Position numbers and translations under genes: made by a program. A stretch of 64,000 bases of DNA. It comes from Rhodospirillales bacterium. Its GTDB lineage: Bacteria > Pseudomonadota > Alphaproteobacteria > Rhodospirillales > Defluviicoccaceae. Within the stretch, counting starts at the first letter, position 1, and each line of letters opens with the position of its first letter. This document shows, piece by piece, positions 57,254-64,000 of this stretch. The notes beneath the pieces were generated by a model. That model saw only the letters and a list, made by a program, of their open reading frames with translations. It made no database searches and was not told the origin of the DNA. The stretch lies in NCBI GenBank assembly GCA_016712375.1, contig JADJRE010000004.1, forward strand, positions 305,972 through 369,971, read 5' to 3'.

Positions 57254-57751
57254 TTGCCGTACTACGAGTGCGTGTTCATCACGCGCCAGGACATCTCCGC
57301 TCCGCAGGTCGAAGCGCTCACCGATCATTTTGCCAAAGTGGTTGAGGACGGCGGCGGCACCATCGCCAAGCGTGAGTATTGGGGGCTGCGTAGCCTCTCC
57401 TACCGCATTCGCAAGAATCGCAAGGGCCACTACATGCTGCTTAACATCGACGCAGCCGCCCCGGCAGTGCTTGAGATGGAGCGACAGATGAGCCTCAATG
57501 AGGACATCGTCCGCCATCTGACGGTGCGCGTCGAGGAGCTTCAGGAAGGCCCGAGCGCCATGATGCAGAGCCGGGCGTCGCGCGATGATCGGCCGCGTCG
57601 CGAGGATCGCTTCGGCGACCGGCCGCCCCGTGGTGACCGCGAAGACCGCTTCGGCGATAGGCCGCCCCGCGGTGACCGGAGCGAAAGGCGGCCCTTCGGC
57701 GAGGGTGAAGCGATTGCACCCCTCTCCCCTGCCGCCGTCGAACAGGAGTAA
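57254..57751 (+). CDS. rpsF: 30S ribosomal protein S6
   Basis: 165 residues beginning (TTG) MPYYECVFITRQDISAPQVEAL; the TTG start is preceded by GGGAGAGA and no nearer ATG fits. Core ends near residue 95; the extra ~60-residue tail is rich in Arg, Asp, Pro and holds two tandem copies of EDRFGDRPPRGDR (57602-57679). Long acidic/basic S6 tails occur in alphaproteobacteria. S6 binds S18 on 16S rRNA. Confidence 0.94.
   Translation: MPYYECVFITRQDISAPQVEALTDHFAKVVEDGGGTIAKREYWGLRSLSYRIRKNRKGHYMLLNIDAAAPAVLEMERQMSLNEDIVRHLTVRVEELQEGPSAMMQSRASRDDRPRREDRFGDRPPRGDREDRFGDRPPRGDRSERRPFGEGEAIAPLSPAAVEQE
57602..57679 (+). repeat. Two tandem 39-bp units in the rpsF tail
   Basis: Units at 57602-57640 and 57641-57679 encode the same 13 residues EDRFGDRPPRGDR with several synonymous differences (for example GAT CGC versus GAC CGC), so the duplication is not recent and the protein sequence has been kept. 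Confidence 0.8.
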
Positions 57752-57756
57752 CGGCG

Positions 57757-57987
57757 ATGAACACCCGCCGACCTTTCTTTCGCCGCCGCAAGAGCTGCCC
57801 GTTCTCTGGCGCCAACGCGCCCGCGATTGATTACAAGGACGTTAAGCTGTTGCAGCGCTTCGTCTCCGAGCGCGGCAAGATCGTACCGAGCCGGATCACC
57901 GCGGTCTCGGCGCCGAAGCAGCGCGAATTGGCGCGGGCCATCAAGCGGGCCCGCTTTCTGGCGCTGCTGCCGTACCTGATCCGCTGA
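57757..57987 (+). CDS. rpsR: 30S ribosomal protein S18
   Basis: 76 residues: RRPFFRRRKSCPFSGANAPAIDYKDVKLLQRFVSERGKIVPSRITAVSAPKQRELARAIKRARFLALLPYLI. Cys-containing N-terminus typical of alphaproteobacterial S18. It follows rpsF by 5 bp. Confidence 0.96.
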   Translation: MNTRRPFFRRRKSCPFSGANAPAIDYKDVKLLQRFVSERGKIVPSRITAVSAPKQRELARAIKRARFLALLPYLIR

Positions 57988-58042
57988 GCGCGGCGCGCAT
58001 CGGCGCTTGCGCGCCGTTTCGCTCCCGTTCGAGGAGAAAATG

Positions 58043-58975
58043 ATGATGGGCAAGAGCGCGCTGCTCGCAGTCGGCGGCGGCGGCCTCAGCGGCATGGCGG
58101 TGCTGGCGGCGCTGGCCGGCTCACCGCTCGGCGTGATCGCCGTCTATTTGGCGGCGCTGCCCCTGCTGATGGCTGGTCTTGCCCTCGGGACCTCTGGCTT
58201 CGGCCTTGCTGCCGGTACAGGACTGGCCGTTGCACTGGTCTTCGGTGGCTTTGCCGCGGCTGGCCTTTATGCTGGAATGCATGTCATTCCATCATGGCTG
58301 ATCGTTCAGCAGTCACTCCGCACCCAGGCCGGCACAGTCGATGGATGGCGCCCGGCGGGCGATGTGCTCGCCGTGCTGACCCTGCTGATCGCCTTCGTCG
58401 TTGCCGCCAGCTCCTGGGCCAGCGGCGGAGCAGAGGGCATAGAGGCCGCGGTCCGCCAGGTTTTGACCACGGCGACCGGCATGATTGCCGGGATCGACGA
58501 GGCAACCCGCGGTGCGCTGGTCGACCAGGTGGCGCCGCTGTTCCCTGGATTCTCCGCAGTGTTCTGGCTGATAACGCTGGTCGCCAACGTCGCGCTGGCG
58601 CAGGGACTCCTGGTGACACGCGGCTGGAACCGGCGCCCGAAACCACAGTGGTCGGCATTGCGGTTGCCGGCCTGGCTCGACTGGCCGCTGGTCGGGGCCG
58701 CGGTTCTGGCTCTTGCCGGCAGCGGGGATGTGGCCTATGTGGCCCGCAACGTCGTGGTTATCCTGTTGACGCCCTATTTTCTCGTCGGCCTGGCGGTTGT
58801 CCACGGCATCGCCCGCCGAGCCCGGTCGCGGGGCCTGATGCTCGCCGCCTTCTATGGCTTGCTGATGGTATTCTTCGTTTTTGCCGCGGCGATGGTCGCG
58901 GCTCTCGGTATCGCCGAACAGTGGATCGGCGTGCGCCGGCGCCTCGACGCCGGTCCGCCCGCCGCGAACGATTGA
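58043..58975 (+). CDS. DUF2232 multi-spanning membrane protein
   Basis: 310 residues with about eight hydrophobic segments (LLMAGLALGTSGFGLAAG; VALVFGGFAAAGLYAG; FSAVFWLITLVANVALAQGLLVTRGWN). This family regularly sits between rpsR and rplI in alphaproteobacteria; role unknown, possibly related to S-layer or cell-envelope functions of YybS proteins. A GAGGAG ribosome site precedes three in-frame ATGs; 58043 gives the best spacing. Confidence 0.85.
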   Translation: MMGKSALLAVGGGGLSGMAVLAALAGSPLGVIAVYLAALPLLMAGLALGTSGFGLAAGTGLAVALVFGGFAAAGLYAGMHVIPSWLIVQQSLRTQAGTVDGWRPAGDVLAVLTLLIAFVVAASSWASGGAEGIEAAVRQVLTTATGMIAGIDEATRGALVDQVAPLFPGFSAVFWLITLVANVALAQGLLVTRGWNRRPKPQWSALRLPAWLDWPLVGAAVLALAGSGDVAYVARNVVVILLTPYFLVGLAVVHGIARRARSRGLMLAAFYGLLMVFFVFAAAMVAALGIAEQWIGVRRRLDAGPPAAND

Positions 58976-58988
58976 GGAGCCTGCAGCG

Positions 58989-59600
58989 ATGGAAATCATC
59001 CTTCTGGAACGCATCGAGAGCCTCGGCCAAATGGGCGACGTCGTCCGGGTCAAGAACGGCTATGCCCGCAATTACCTGTTGCCGCAGCGGAAGGCGGTGC
59101 GGTTGACCGATGAAAATCGCAAACGCTTCGAGGAGCAGCGCGCGCAACTGGAGGCGACCAACCTGCAGCGCCGCAGCGAGGCCGAGGCGGTAGCGGTCAA
59201 GCTCGAGGGGCTTGCAGTGATGCTGATCCGCCAAGCCGGCGAGGCCGGACAGTTGTACGGCTCGGTCAGCGCTCGGGATATCGCCGATGCAGTCACCGCC
59301 GCCGGCTTTACCGTCGAGCGCCAGCAAATCCGCCTGCAGCAACCGATCAAGACCCTGGGCCTCCACAAGATCGGCGTCGGCCTGCACCCCGAGGTAACGG
59401 TGCAGATCACCGTCAATGTCGCCCGCACGCTCGACGAGGCCGAGACGCAGGCACGCACCGGCGCCGCCGTCGCTCGCACTGGCGCGGAACGTCGCGAGGA
59501 GGACGAGCAGGCATTGGAAGAGCAGATGCAGGCGATGGCCGACGCTGAAGCGGCAGAGACGGCGGCGAGCGAAGCCAGCGCTGCTGACGCGCGGCCATAA
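58989..59600 (+). CDS. rplI: 50S ribosomal protein L9
   Basis: 203 residues: MEIILLERIESLGQMGDVVRVKNGYARNYLLPQRKA is the L9 N-terminal domain, and GLHKIGVGLHPEVTVQITVNV ends the C-terminal domain at residue ~148. A further ~55-residue Ala/Glu-rich tail (EEDEQALEEQMQAMADAEAAETAAS) exceeds the E. coli form. It binds 23S rRNA. It follows DUF2232 by 13 bp. Confidence 0.95.
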   Translation: MEIILLERIESLGQMGDVVRVKNGYARNYLLPQRKAVRLTDENRKRFEEQRAQLEATNLQRRSEAEAVAVKLEGLAVMLIRQAGEAGQLYGSVSARDIADAVTAAGFTVERQQIRLQQPIKTLGLHKIGVGLHPEVTVQITVNVARTLDEAETQARTGAAVARTGAERREEDEQALEEQMQAMADAEAAETAASEASAADARP

Positions 59601-59634
59601 CACTATCCGGCGGCCGAGGCGTCTGGTAACAGCG

Positions 59635-59730
59635 GGAAGCGCGGCTGAACCGCGCGGGCGGAAGCGGCTGAACCGCGCGGGCGGAAGCGGCTGAACTGCG
59701 TCGGAAGCGCGGCTGAACCCCGGCTGAAGC
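59635..59730. repeat. Short tandem repeat downstream of rplI
   Basis: About four degenerate copies of a 20-25 base unit, GGAAGCGGCTGAACCGCGCG, at 59635-59659, 59660-59682, 59683-59702 and 59703-59721, plus a partial end. The first two are nearly identical. It lies in the gap before cfa and contains no gene. It may be an unstable repeat or part of an RNA 3' end. Confidence 0.7.
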
Positions 59731-59908
59731 GTCGGCATGATCAGACGCGATGGATGATCTTGCATTCGGGCGCCGTCAGACGGTAACCTCGTTCGCCCCA
59801 CTCGCTCATGCCGGCATAGCCGTGGGAACCTACTACCAACGGCTGCGTTAGAAGACCCGTCGGCGCGTCTGCGTTGGCGCAGTGAAGGGGCACGGGAGCG
59901 GGGTTTAC

Positions 59909-61171
59909 ATGCTGCTCGCGCTATTCCTGAAGCGGGTCGTTCGTCTCGGTCGGTTGACCGTAATAGACGCTTACGGCCGCAGCCATCATTTCGGCCCGGG
60001 CGGTGCGCCTTCAGTGACCATTCGCCTGCACGAACCCTCGTTACACTGGAAACTCTTCGTCCGCCCGGAGTTGTACGCCGGCGAAGCCTATACCGACGGG
60101 ACATTGACAGTCGAAGACGCATCCCTGTTCGATTTTCTCGACCTGATGGGCCGCAACTTCGCCGCGGCGGACGGCGACCCGCTCGGGCGGACCGCGCACA
60201 AGTTCGACCTGCTGTTCCGCCGTCTGCAGCAGGTCAACCCGGTCCAACGGGCACGGCAGAACGTCGCCCACCACTACAACCTGTCGTCCGACCTTTACGA
60301 CCTGTTTCTCGACGAGGACCGCCAGTACAGCTGCGCCTATTTCACCGGGCCGCAGGACGACCTTGATGCCGCGCAGCGCGCCAAGCGCCGGCACATCGCC
60401 GCCAAGCTGCGGATCGAACCGGGAATGCGGGTGCTCGACATTGGCTGCGGATGGGGTGGCCTGTCGCTTTGGCTGGCAGAACGGCTGGGGGTCGAGGTCA
60501 CCGGACTGACCTTGTCCGAAGAACAGCTTAAAATTGCCCAACAGCGCGCGGTTGACCGGCGGCTCGACGGGCGCGCCCGGTTCGCGCTGCGCGACTACCG
60601 CGAGGAGACGGGCACCTACGACCGCATCGTCTCCGTCGGCATGTTCGAGCATGTTGGCCTGGGCCATTTCGATGAGTATTTCGCCTGCATCCGCGACCGG
60701 CTCAACGATGGCGGCGTGGCGCTGCTGCATACGATCGGCCGCACCGACGGGCCCGGCGTTACCACCCCGTGGATCCGCAAATACATCTTTCCGGGAGGCT
60801 ATGTCCCGGCTTTATCGGAAGTGGTCCCCGCGGTCGAACGTGCTCGGCTGCTGATCACCGATGTCGAGGTTCTACGGCTGCACTACGCGCAGACGCTTCG
60901 CCACTGGCGCGAGCGCTTCCTTGCGAACCGTGCCCGCGCCGCCGCCTTGTACGACGAGCGGTTCTGCCGGATGTGGGAGTTTTACCTCGCCGGCAGTGAG
61001 ATCGCGTTCCGCTGGCTCGATCAGGCGGTGTTTCAGGTGCAACTTGCCAAGAACCTGCAGGCGCTGCCGTTGACTCGTGATTACATGCTCGACACCGAGC
61101 GCGCGCTGGCCGCGGAGGAGAACCTTGATCGTCAACCGCAGGAGCATGCGGCGGCCGAACGCGCTGCGTGA
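59909..61171 (+). CDS. cfa: Cyclopropane-fatty-acyl-phospholipid synthase
   Basis: 420 residues from ATG 59909 (an in-frame GTG at 59882 is also open, but MLLALFLKRVVRLGRLTVIDAYGR is the usual beginning). Motifs: NVAHHYNLSSDLYDLFLDEDRQYSCAYF (substrate binding), VLDIGCGWGGLSLWLAERLGVEVTGLTLSEEQ (SAM) and VGMFEHVG with the catalytic Glu. It adds a methylene group from SAM to unsaturated phospholipids, giving acid and membrane stress resistance. Confidence 0.93.
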   Translation: MLLALFLKRVVRLGRLTVIDAYGRSHHFGPGGAPSVTIRLHEPSLHWKLFVRPELYAGEAYTDGTLTVEDASLFDFLDLMGRNFAAADGDPLGRTAHKFDLLFRRLQQVNPVQRARQNVAHHYNLSSDLYDLFLDEDRQYSCAYFTGPQDDLDAAQRAKRRHIAAKLRIEPGMRVLDIGCGWGGLSLWLAERLGVEVTGLTLSEEQLKIAQQRAVDRRLDGRARFALRDYREETGTYDRIVSVGMFEHVGLGHFDEYFACIRDRLNDGGVALLHTIGRTDGPGVTTPWIRKYIFPGGYVPALSEVVPAVERARLLITDVEVLRLHYAQTLRHWRERFLANRARAAALYDERFCRMWEFYLAGSEIAFRWLDQAVFQVQLAKNLQALPLTRDYMLDTERALAAEENLDRQPQEHAAAERAA

Positions 61172-61375
61172 GTGGCATCGCCTGCCGTGCAGTCACCGAA
61201 CCCGCGGAGCAGTGGGTGATTTTCCCGGCGCATCAAAGAGGATGAGCTACGGGCTGGGATGCAGTCGGCGTACGCGCTGCCAGTTGTCAAGCTCCCGGGC
61301 CGGCTAGCCGAGCCGGGTGTTCCGCCTTGCATCGCCTGGGGAACCTTATCTTCCCGCCCTGACGCGAGCGAGGCT

Positions 61376-61398
61376 GCGCCGGCCACCGCGGCCGGCGC
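61376..61398. terminator. GC-rich stem-loop between convergent genes
   Basis: GCGCCGGCC (61376-61384) and GGCCGGCGC (61390-61398) form a perfect 9-bp stem with a 5-base loop, placed between the ends of cfa and the oxidase gene. No T-tract is seen. Likely a transcription end or 3' stabiliser for one or both genes. Confidence 0.5.
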
Positions 61399-61407
61399 TC
61401 GAGAACA

Positions 61408-63075
61408 TCAGAGCTCTACCTTGATGATCTTGGCGATTGACGGCACACCGTTGCGGAAAACGAAGATCATGTAGTACCCCGGCAGCATGTTGCCGCTGTT
61501 CTTCGGCAAGGTCATCTGCAGCTGCTTGCTGCTCTGCGTATACGACAAGCCGATAAGCCGCTGATCAGGGTTGAACGCATGTGTCACCGAACCCGTCCTG
61601 ACCATCGTGACGCGGCTGATTGCTGCGGTACTGTCGACGCTCAGCGTGAACGTTTGTCCCAGGCGCAGGACTTCAGGCGCAGCCGTTATGGAAGGGCGGG
61701 CTGCCGGCAGGCCTGAGCCGTCCTTCTGATACAGGTAGCTGGGATAGTAGATCTCCATGTTCAGGTTGTTGACGGGCCCGGGTGCGCCACCCGCGCCTGT
61801 CAGGACGCTGCCATCGGGCAGCAGCAGGGCGATCGAGTGATAGAGGCGCGGCTTGGCGGCGGCGGCGCCGGTTGTCCATTTGCCGGTGGAAGGATTCCAA
61901 ATCTGCGACGTGTAAGCGACGCCGGTCAGTTCGTTAGCAACCGTTGATCCACCATTGACGAAGACACGGCCATCCGGGAGCACGGTCGTGTTCGCCCAGT
62001 ACCTCACCTGATCGATGTCCGCGGAGGAAGTGACCTTCGGCGTCGTCGTCGCGGTGTTGATGAGGACGACCTTTTTACCGGCCCGCAGCGACAGGATCTT
62101 GCCAGGCGCATACATCACCGACGGCAACTGGTAGTCACCAGGTGGCACGTCTGCTGCCGTTTCCAGGACCGAACCACTACCCGCTGGATCGACCAGGTAG
62201 GTCCTGGTCCAGTTGCCGAGGACGAAAATCTTGCGGGATGAAGTGACGAATGCCCTAGGATAATATCAGTTGCCATCGGGGAAGCCGTACGCCGGTACGC
62301 TGGAGGCGCCCGAGAGCACCCGCCAGCCGGTGGCCGGATTGAATACCTCGGGGGTCGGCGCATCGACGTCGAAGTCCTGCCGGCCGCCGAGTATGACGGC
62401 GTCGCCGTTCGGCATCGACACGATCGTCGGATACCAGCGCGCGTAAGACATTGCGCCGTTGGGCCGAAGCGTGCTGGTTGATGGGTCGAAAATGTTCGTC
62501 TGTTCGGTTGAGTAGTTCCGCACGCCATTGATTGTCCGGTCGCCACCGGTAATCAGCACCTGGCCATTGCTGAGGATCGACTGCGCACTACAAAAAAGGT
62601 CGGTGCCAGTAGTGTTCGGCAATGTGTTGTGGGAGCCGGAACCGGTGCCTGACGCCGGATCCCAGACGTCGTAGACGATCTGACCTGTCTGCTGACCCAG
62701 CTCATCGGTGCCGTAGGTCATCACCCGCCCATCCGGGAGCAGAATGGCGTGCAGTCCAATGATTGGCCAAGTGATCGGCAGACCGAAGACACCTTTGGTC
62801 CCAGCCGTCTTACCGCCCGCGGGGATAACTCCCGCAGCGAGCGCAGCGGTTCCGGTGAAAGCCAGGGAACTCATCGTTTTTGCCGCCGGGCTCGGCCTAA
62901 TGCCGGGCCCGGGTCCGAAGTCAACGGGTGCGCGGTGATCCTTCTCCTTGATGATCACCGGCCCTTCTTGTGCCAGCCCGTCGTTCGCGGCGGCGGGGGA
63001 GCTTTGCGCGCGAACCTCGGACGCCGCCACGAGCGCCAGTACAGACAAAGAAAATCTGCACAGAAACCTACTCAT
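61408..63075 (-). pseudogene. Copper-radical oxidase (galactose/glyoxal oxidase family) interrupted by in-frame TGA
   Basis: 555 codons from ATG 63075. Signal peptide SLSVLALVAASEVRA, then kelch-type propeller repeats and a C-terminal E-set (DUF1929) domain. All active-site residues of galactose oxidase are found: Cys162 in FCSAQ and Tyr215 in RWYPT (the Cys-Tyr cofactor pair), Tyr-His in PRLYHSIA, and His in VTHAFNPDQ. Such enzymes oxidise alcohols or aldehydes to produce H2O2. At 62266-62268 a TGA interrupts the same frame: PAYGFPDGN, stop, YYPRAFVTSSRK. Family members have Trp near this point, so a TGG to TGA change explains it. No frameshift is needed to continue. Confidence 0.85.
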
Positions 63076-63488
63076 AATCCCTCTCTACACAGCAAAGCCG
63101 CGCATAACGTCAGCTCATTACCCCTATATTAGCCGAATATGCTTGGTTGTATTCTAGCTTGTCGCTCGAATAATTGCAACTATTGATCGGTAATCTGGAA
63201 TAGATTTCTTGTTTTACTACATCAATTGAGCCATTATTGGCGACCTATCCCACGTAGCGGGTTATGTCGCTTCGTCAGCGCTTGTTGCCGTGGGGATTGA
63301 TGCGGGCTTTTCAGCCGCCCCGCTGTGAGCACGGTCACAACGGCGGCGCTTCCTCCCTTTATTTGCTAGCGGGCGACCTGACTTATTGCCGTTTCGGCCA
63401 GCCACCGCGCGGCAATGGCGGGCGCAGTTCGGACAGGGCGCGCCACGGTTGCCCCGCGTGCGGCCGGCCGTTAACGTCGGGTCGGAAA
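63076..63488. other. AT-richer intergenic region upstream of the tRNA fragment
   Basis: About 410 bp. The part 63120-63240 is markedly AT-richer than the rest of the window (for example TCTTGTTTTACTACATCAAT), as expected for the oxidase promoter and for a mobile-element border. An open frame from 63264 to 63524 ends RVAEWQTQRT, the well-known spurious translation of a tRNA-Leu gene, and is not a protein gene. Confidence 0.6.
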
Positions 63489-63528
63489 GCCCGCGTGGCG
63501 GAATGGCAGACGCAACGGACTTAAAATC
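63489..63528 (+). tRNA. Truncated tRNA-Leu (TAA), 5' half
   Basis: GCCCGCGTGGCGGAATGGCA at 63489-63508 is the acceptor and D-arm of a bacterial tRNA-Leu, followed by the anticodon arm CGGACTTAAAATC with anticodon TAA at 63522-63524. The pairing strand of the anticodon stem is already off (TCGT in place of TCCGT), and no T-arm or CCA end follows. The gene is cut in the anticodon region, as at an integration junction, and should not be functional. Confidence 0.75.
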
Positions 63529-63698
63529 GTCCTGGTAAGCTGAGGCCGTAGAAAACTATGTAGCGCTGTCAGCTCATTATGGTCGCCATTGCTGCTTAAT
63601 CGGGCCTCTGCTACCCTTGCACACCTGTTACACAAAAACGCTCTATCCGGCTGAGTCTTGAGAAATGGCCCACCACACCCTCATGGGCGGCAAGCTCC

Positions 63699-64000
63699 AT
63701 GTACAAGCGCGAGAACAGCCGCTTCTGGCAGTGCTCGACGTACCTTGGCGGACGGAACCGTCGAGTGAGCACGCATGAAGGAAGAGCCTGGCCGCGGCAA
63801 AGGACTTTGCCGAAGATTGGTACCTCGAACTCCGAGGCAAGCTCCGCGCCGGTGCTCAAGAAGGAGAAGACCTTTCGCGAAGCGGCGAAGCTCTTCGAGC
63901 GGGAGTTCGAGCTCCTCACCGAGGACACCAGTAGCCCCAGGCACGTAGAGAGCCAGAAAGGTCGCCTCCGGGTCCACCTCATTCCTTTCTTCGGCGATCG
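63699..64000 (+). CDS. Tyrosine-type site-specific integrase, N-terminal part (disrupted)
   Basis: Runs off the right edge. ATG 63699 begins MYKRENSRFWQCSTYLGGRNRRVST, then, in the same frame from 63852, VLKKEKTFREAAKLFEREFELL and VESQKGRLRVHLIPFFGD: the N-terminal SAM-like/arm-binding part of a phage or island integrase. Between ~63765 and 63850 the family sequence (KDFAEDWYLELRGKL) is in another frame, and an upstream MGGKLHV reading at 63683 is in a third. So the gene is damaged or badly read. The catalytic domain is outside the window. Confidence 0.72.
   Translation, partial: MYKRENSRFWQCSTYLGGRNRRVSTHEGRAWPRQRTLPKIGTSNSEASSAPVLKKEKTFREAAKLFEREFELLTEDTSSPRHVESQKGRLRVHLIPFFGD

Noticed and set aside
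63264..63524. 86-residue frame ending RVAEWQTQRT
   Set aside because: This ending is the known spurious translation of a tRNA-Leu 5' half, not a protein.
1..64000. CRISPR arrays or complete insertion sequences
   Set aside because: No regularly spaced direct repeats of 24-40 bp and no transposase frames were seen.

Overview
The window is GC-rich and gene-dense. Its gene set and gene order point to an alphaproteobacterium, most likely of the Rhodospirillales type: metX-metW beside chorismate mutase-hisC-tyrA; a cytochrome bc1 chaperone-DUF177-plsX-fabH-ihfA-merR run; fabG-acpP-fabF-mltG-yicC-gmk; rpsF-rpsR-DUF2232-rplI; and an lpiA-acvB pair. This is inferred from synteny, and I cannot name a genus.

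Layout. 1-6.3 kb: partial acyl-CoA synthetase, hspQ, glgC, and the lipid-modifying pair lpiA/mprF-acvB. 6.3-11.5 kb: small lipoprotein plus ClC antiporter, CHAP lipoprotein, Kup potassium transporter, AhpD-like protein. 11.5-18.2 kb: a six-gene minus-strand run (GT4, HAD phosphatase, GH65 phosphorylase, amidoligase, class-C26 amidohydrolase, small exported protein), the most unusual accessory block. 18.3-23.3 kb: MFS, PRC-barrel and ABC genes, then a zinc alcohol dehydrogenase. 23.6-28.1 kb: CPA2 antiporter with USP domain and an envelope-stress-like set ending in a 24-residue membrane microprotein. 28.2-33.8 kb: methyltransferase and hypABFCDE for [NiFe]-hydrogenase maturation, with no hydrogenase structural genes here. 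34.0-36.8 kb: a GlgB homologue whose catalytic residues are replaced. 37.5-43.2 kb: exported carbonic anhydrase, aromatic/histidine genes, metXW. 43.3-53.7 kb: BamE, then fatty-acid/phospholipid, IHF, gmk and cell-wall genes. 54.3-59.6 kb: MscS channel and ribosomal protein operon. 59.9-63.1 kb: Cfa and an interrupted copper-radical oxidase. 63.5-64.0 kb: truncated tRNA-Leu and the start of a tyrosine integrase, probably a mobile-element boundary.

Reading frames. At least eight otherwise normal genes are broken by single-base indels: glgC, lpiA, acvB, the alcohol dehydrogenase, the antiporter, hypA, ihfA, and the mscS gene (twice). Most sit in runs of 3-4 identical bases, and one-base corrections restore family length and the usual 4-bp overlaps. 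I treat these as probable sequencing errors and annotate the repaired genes. The oxidase differs: it has an in-frame TGA.

Most interesting: the GlgB-like pseudoenzyme, the GH65/amidoligase cluster, the interrupted copper oxidase with all ligands kept, the microprotein, and the tRNA-Leu/integrase junction.
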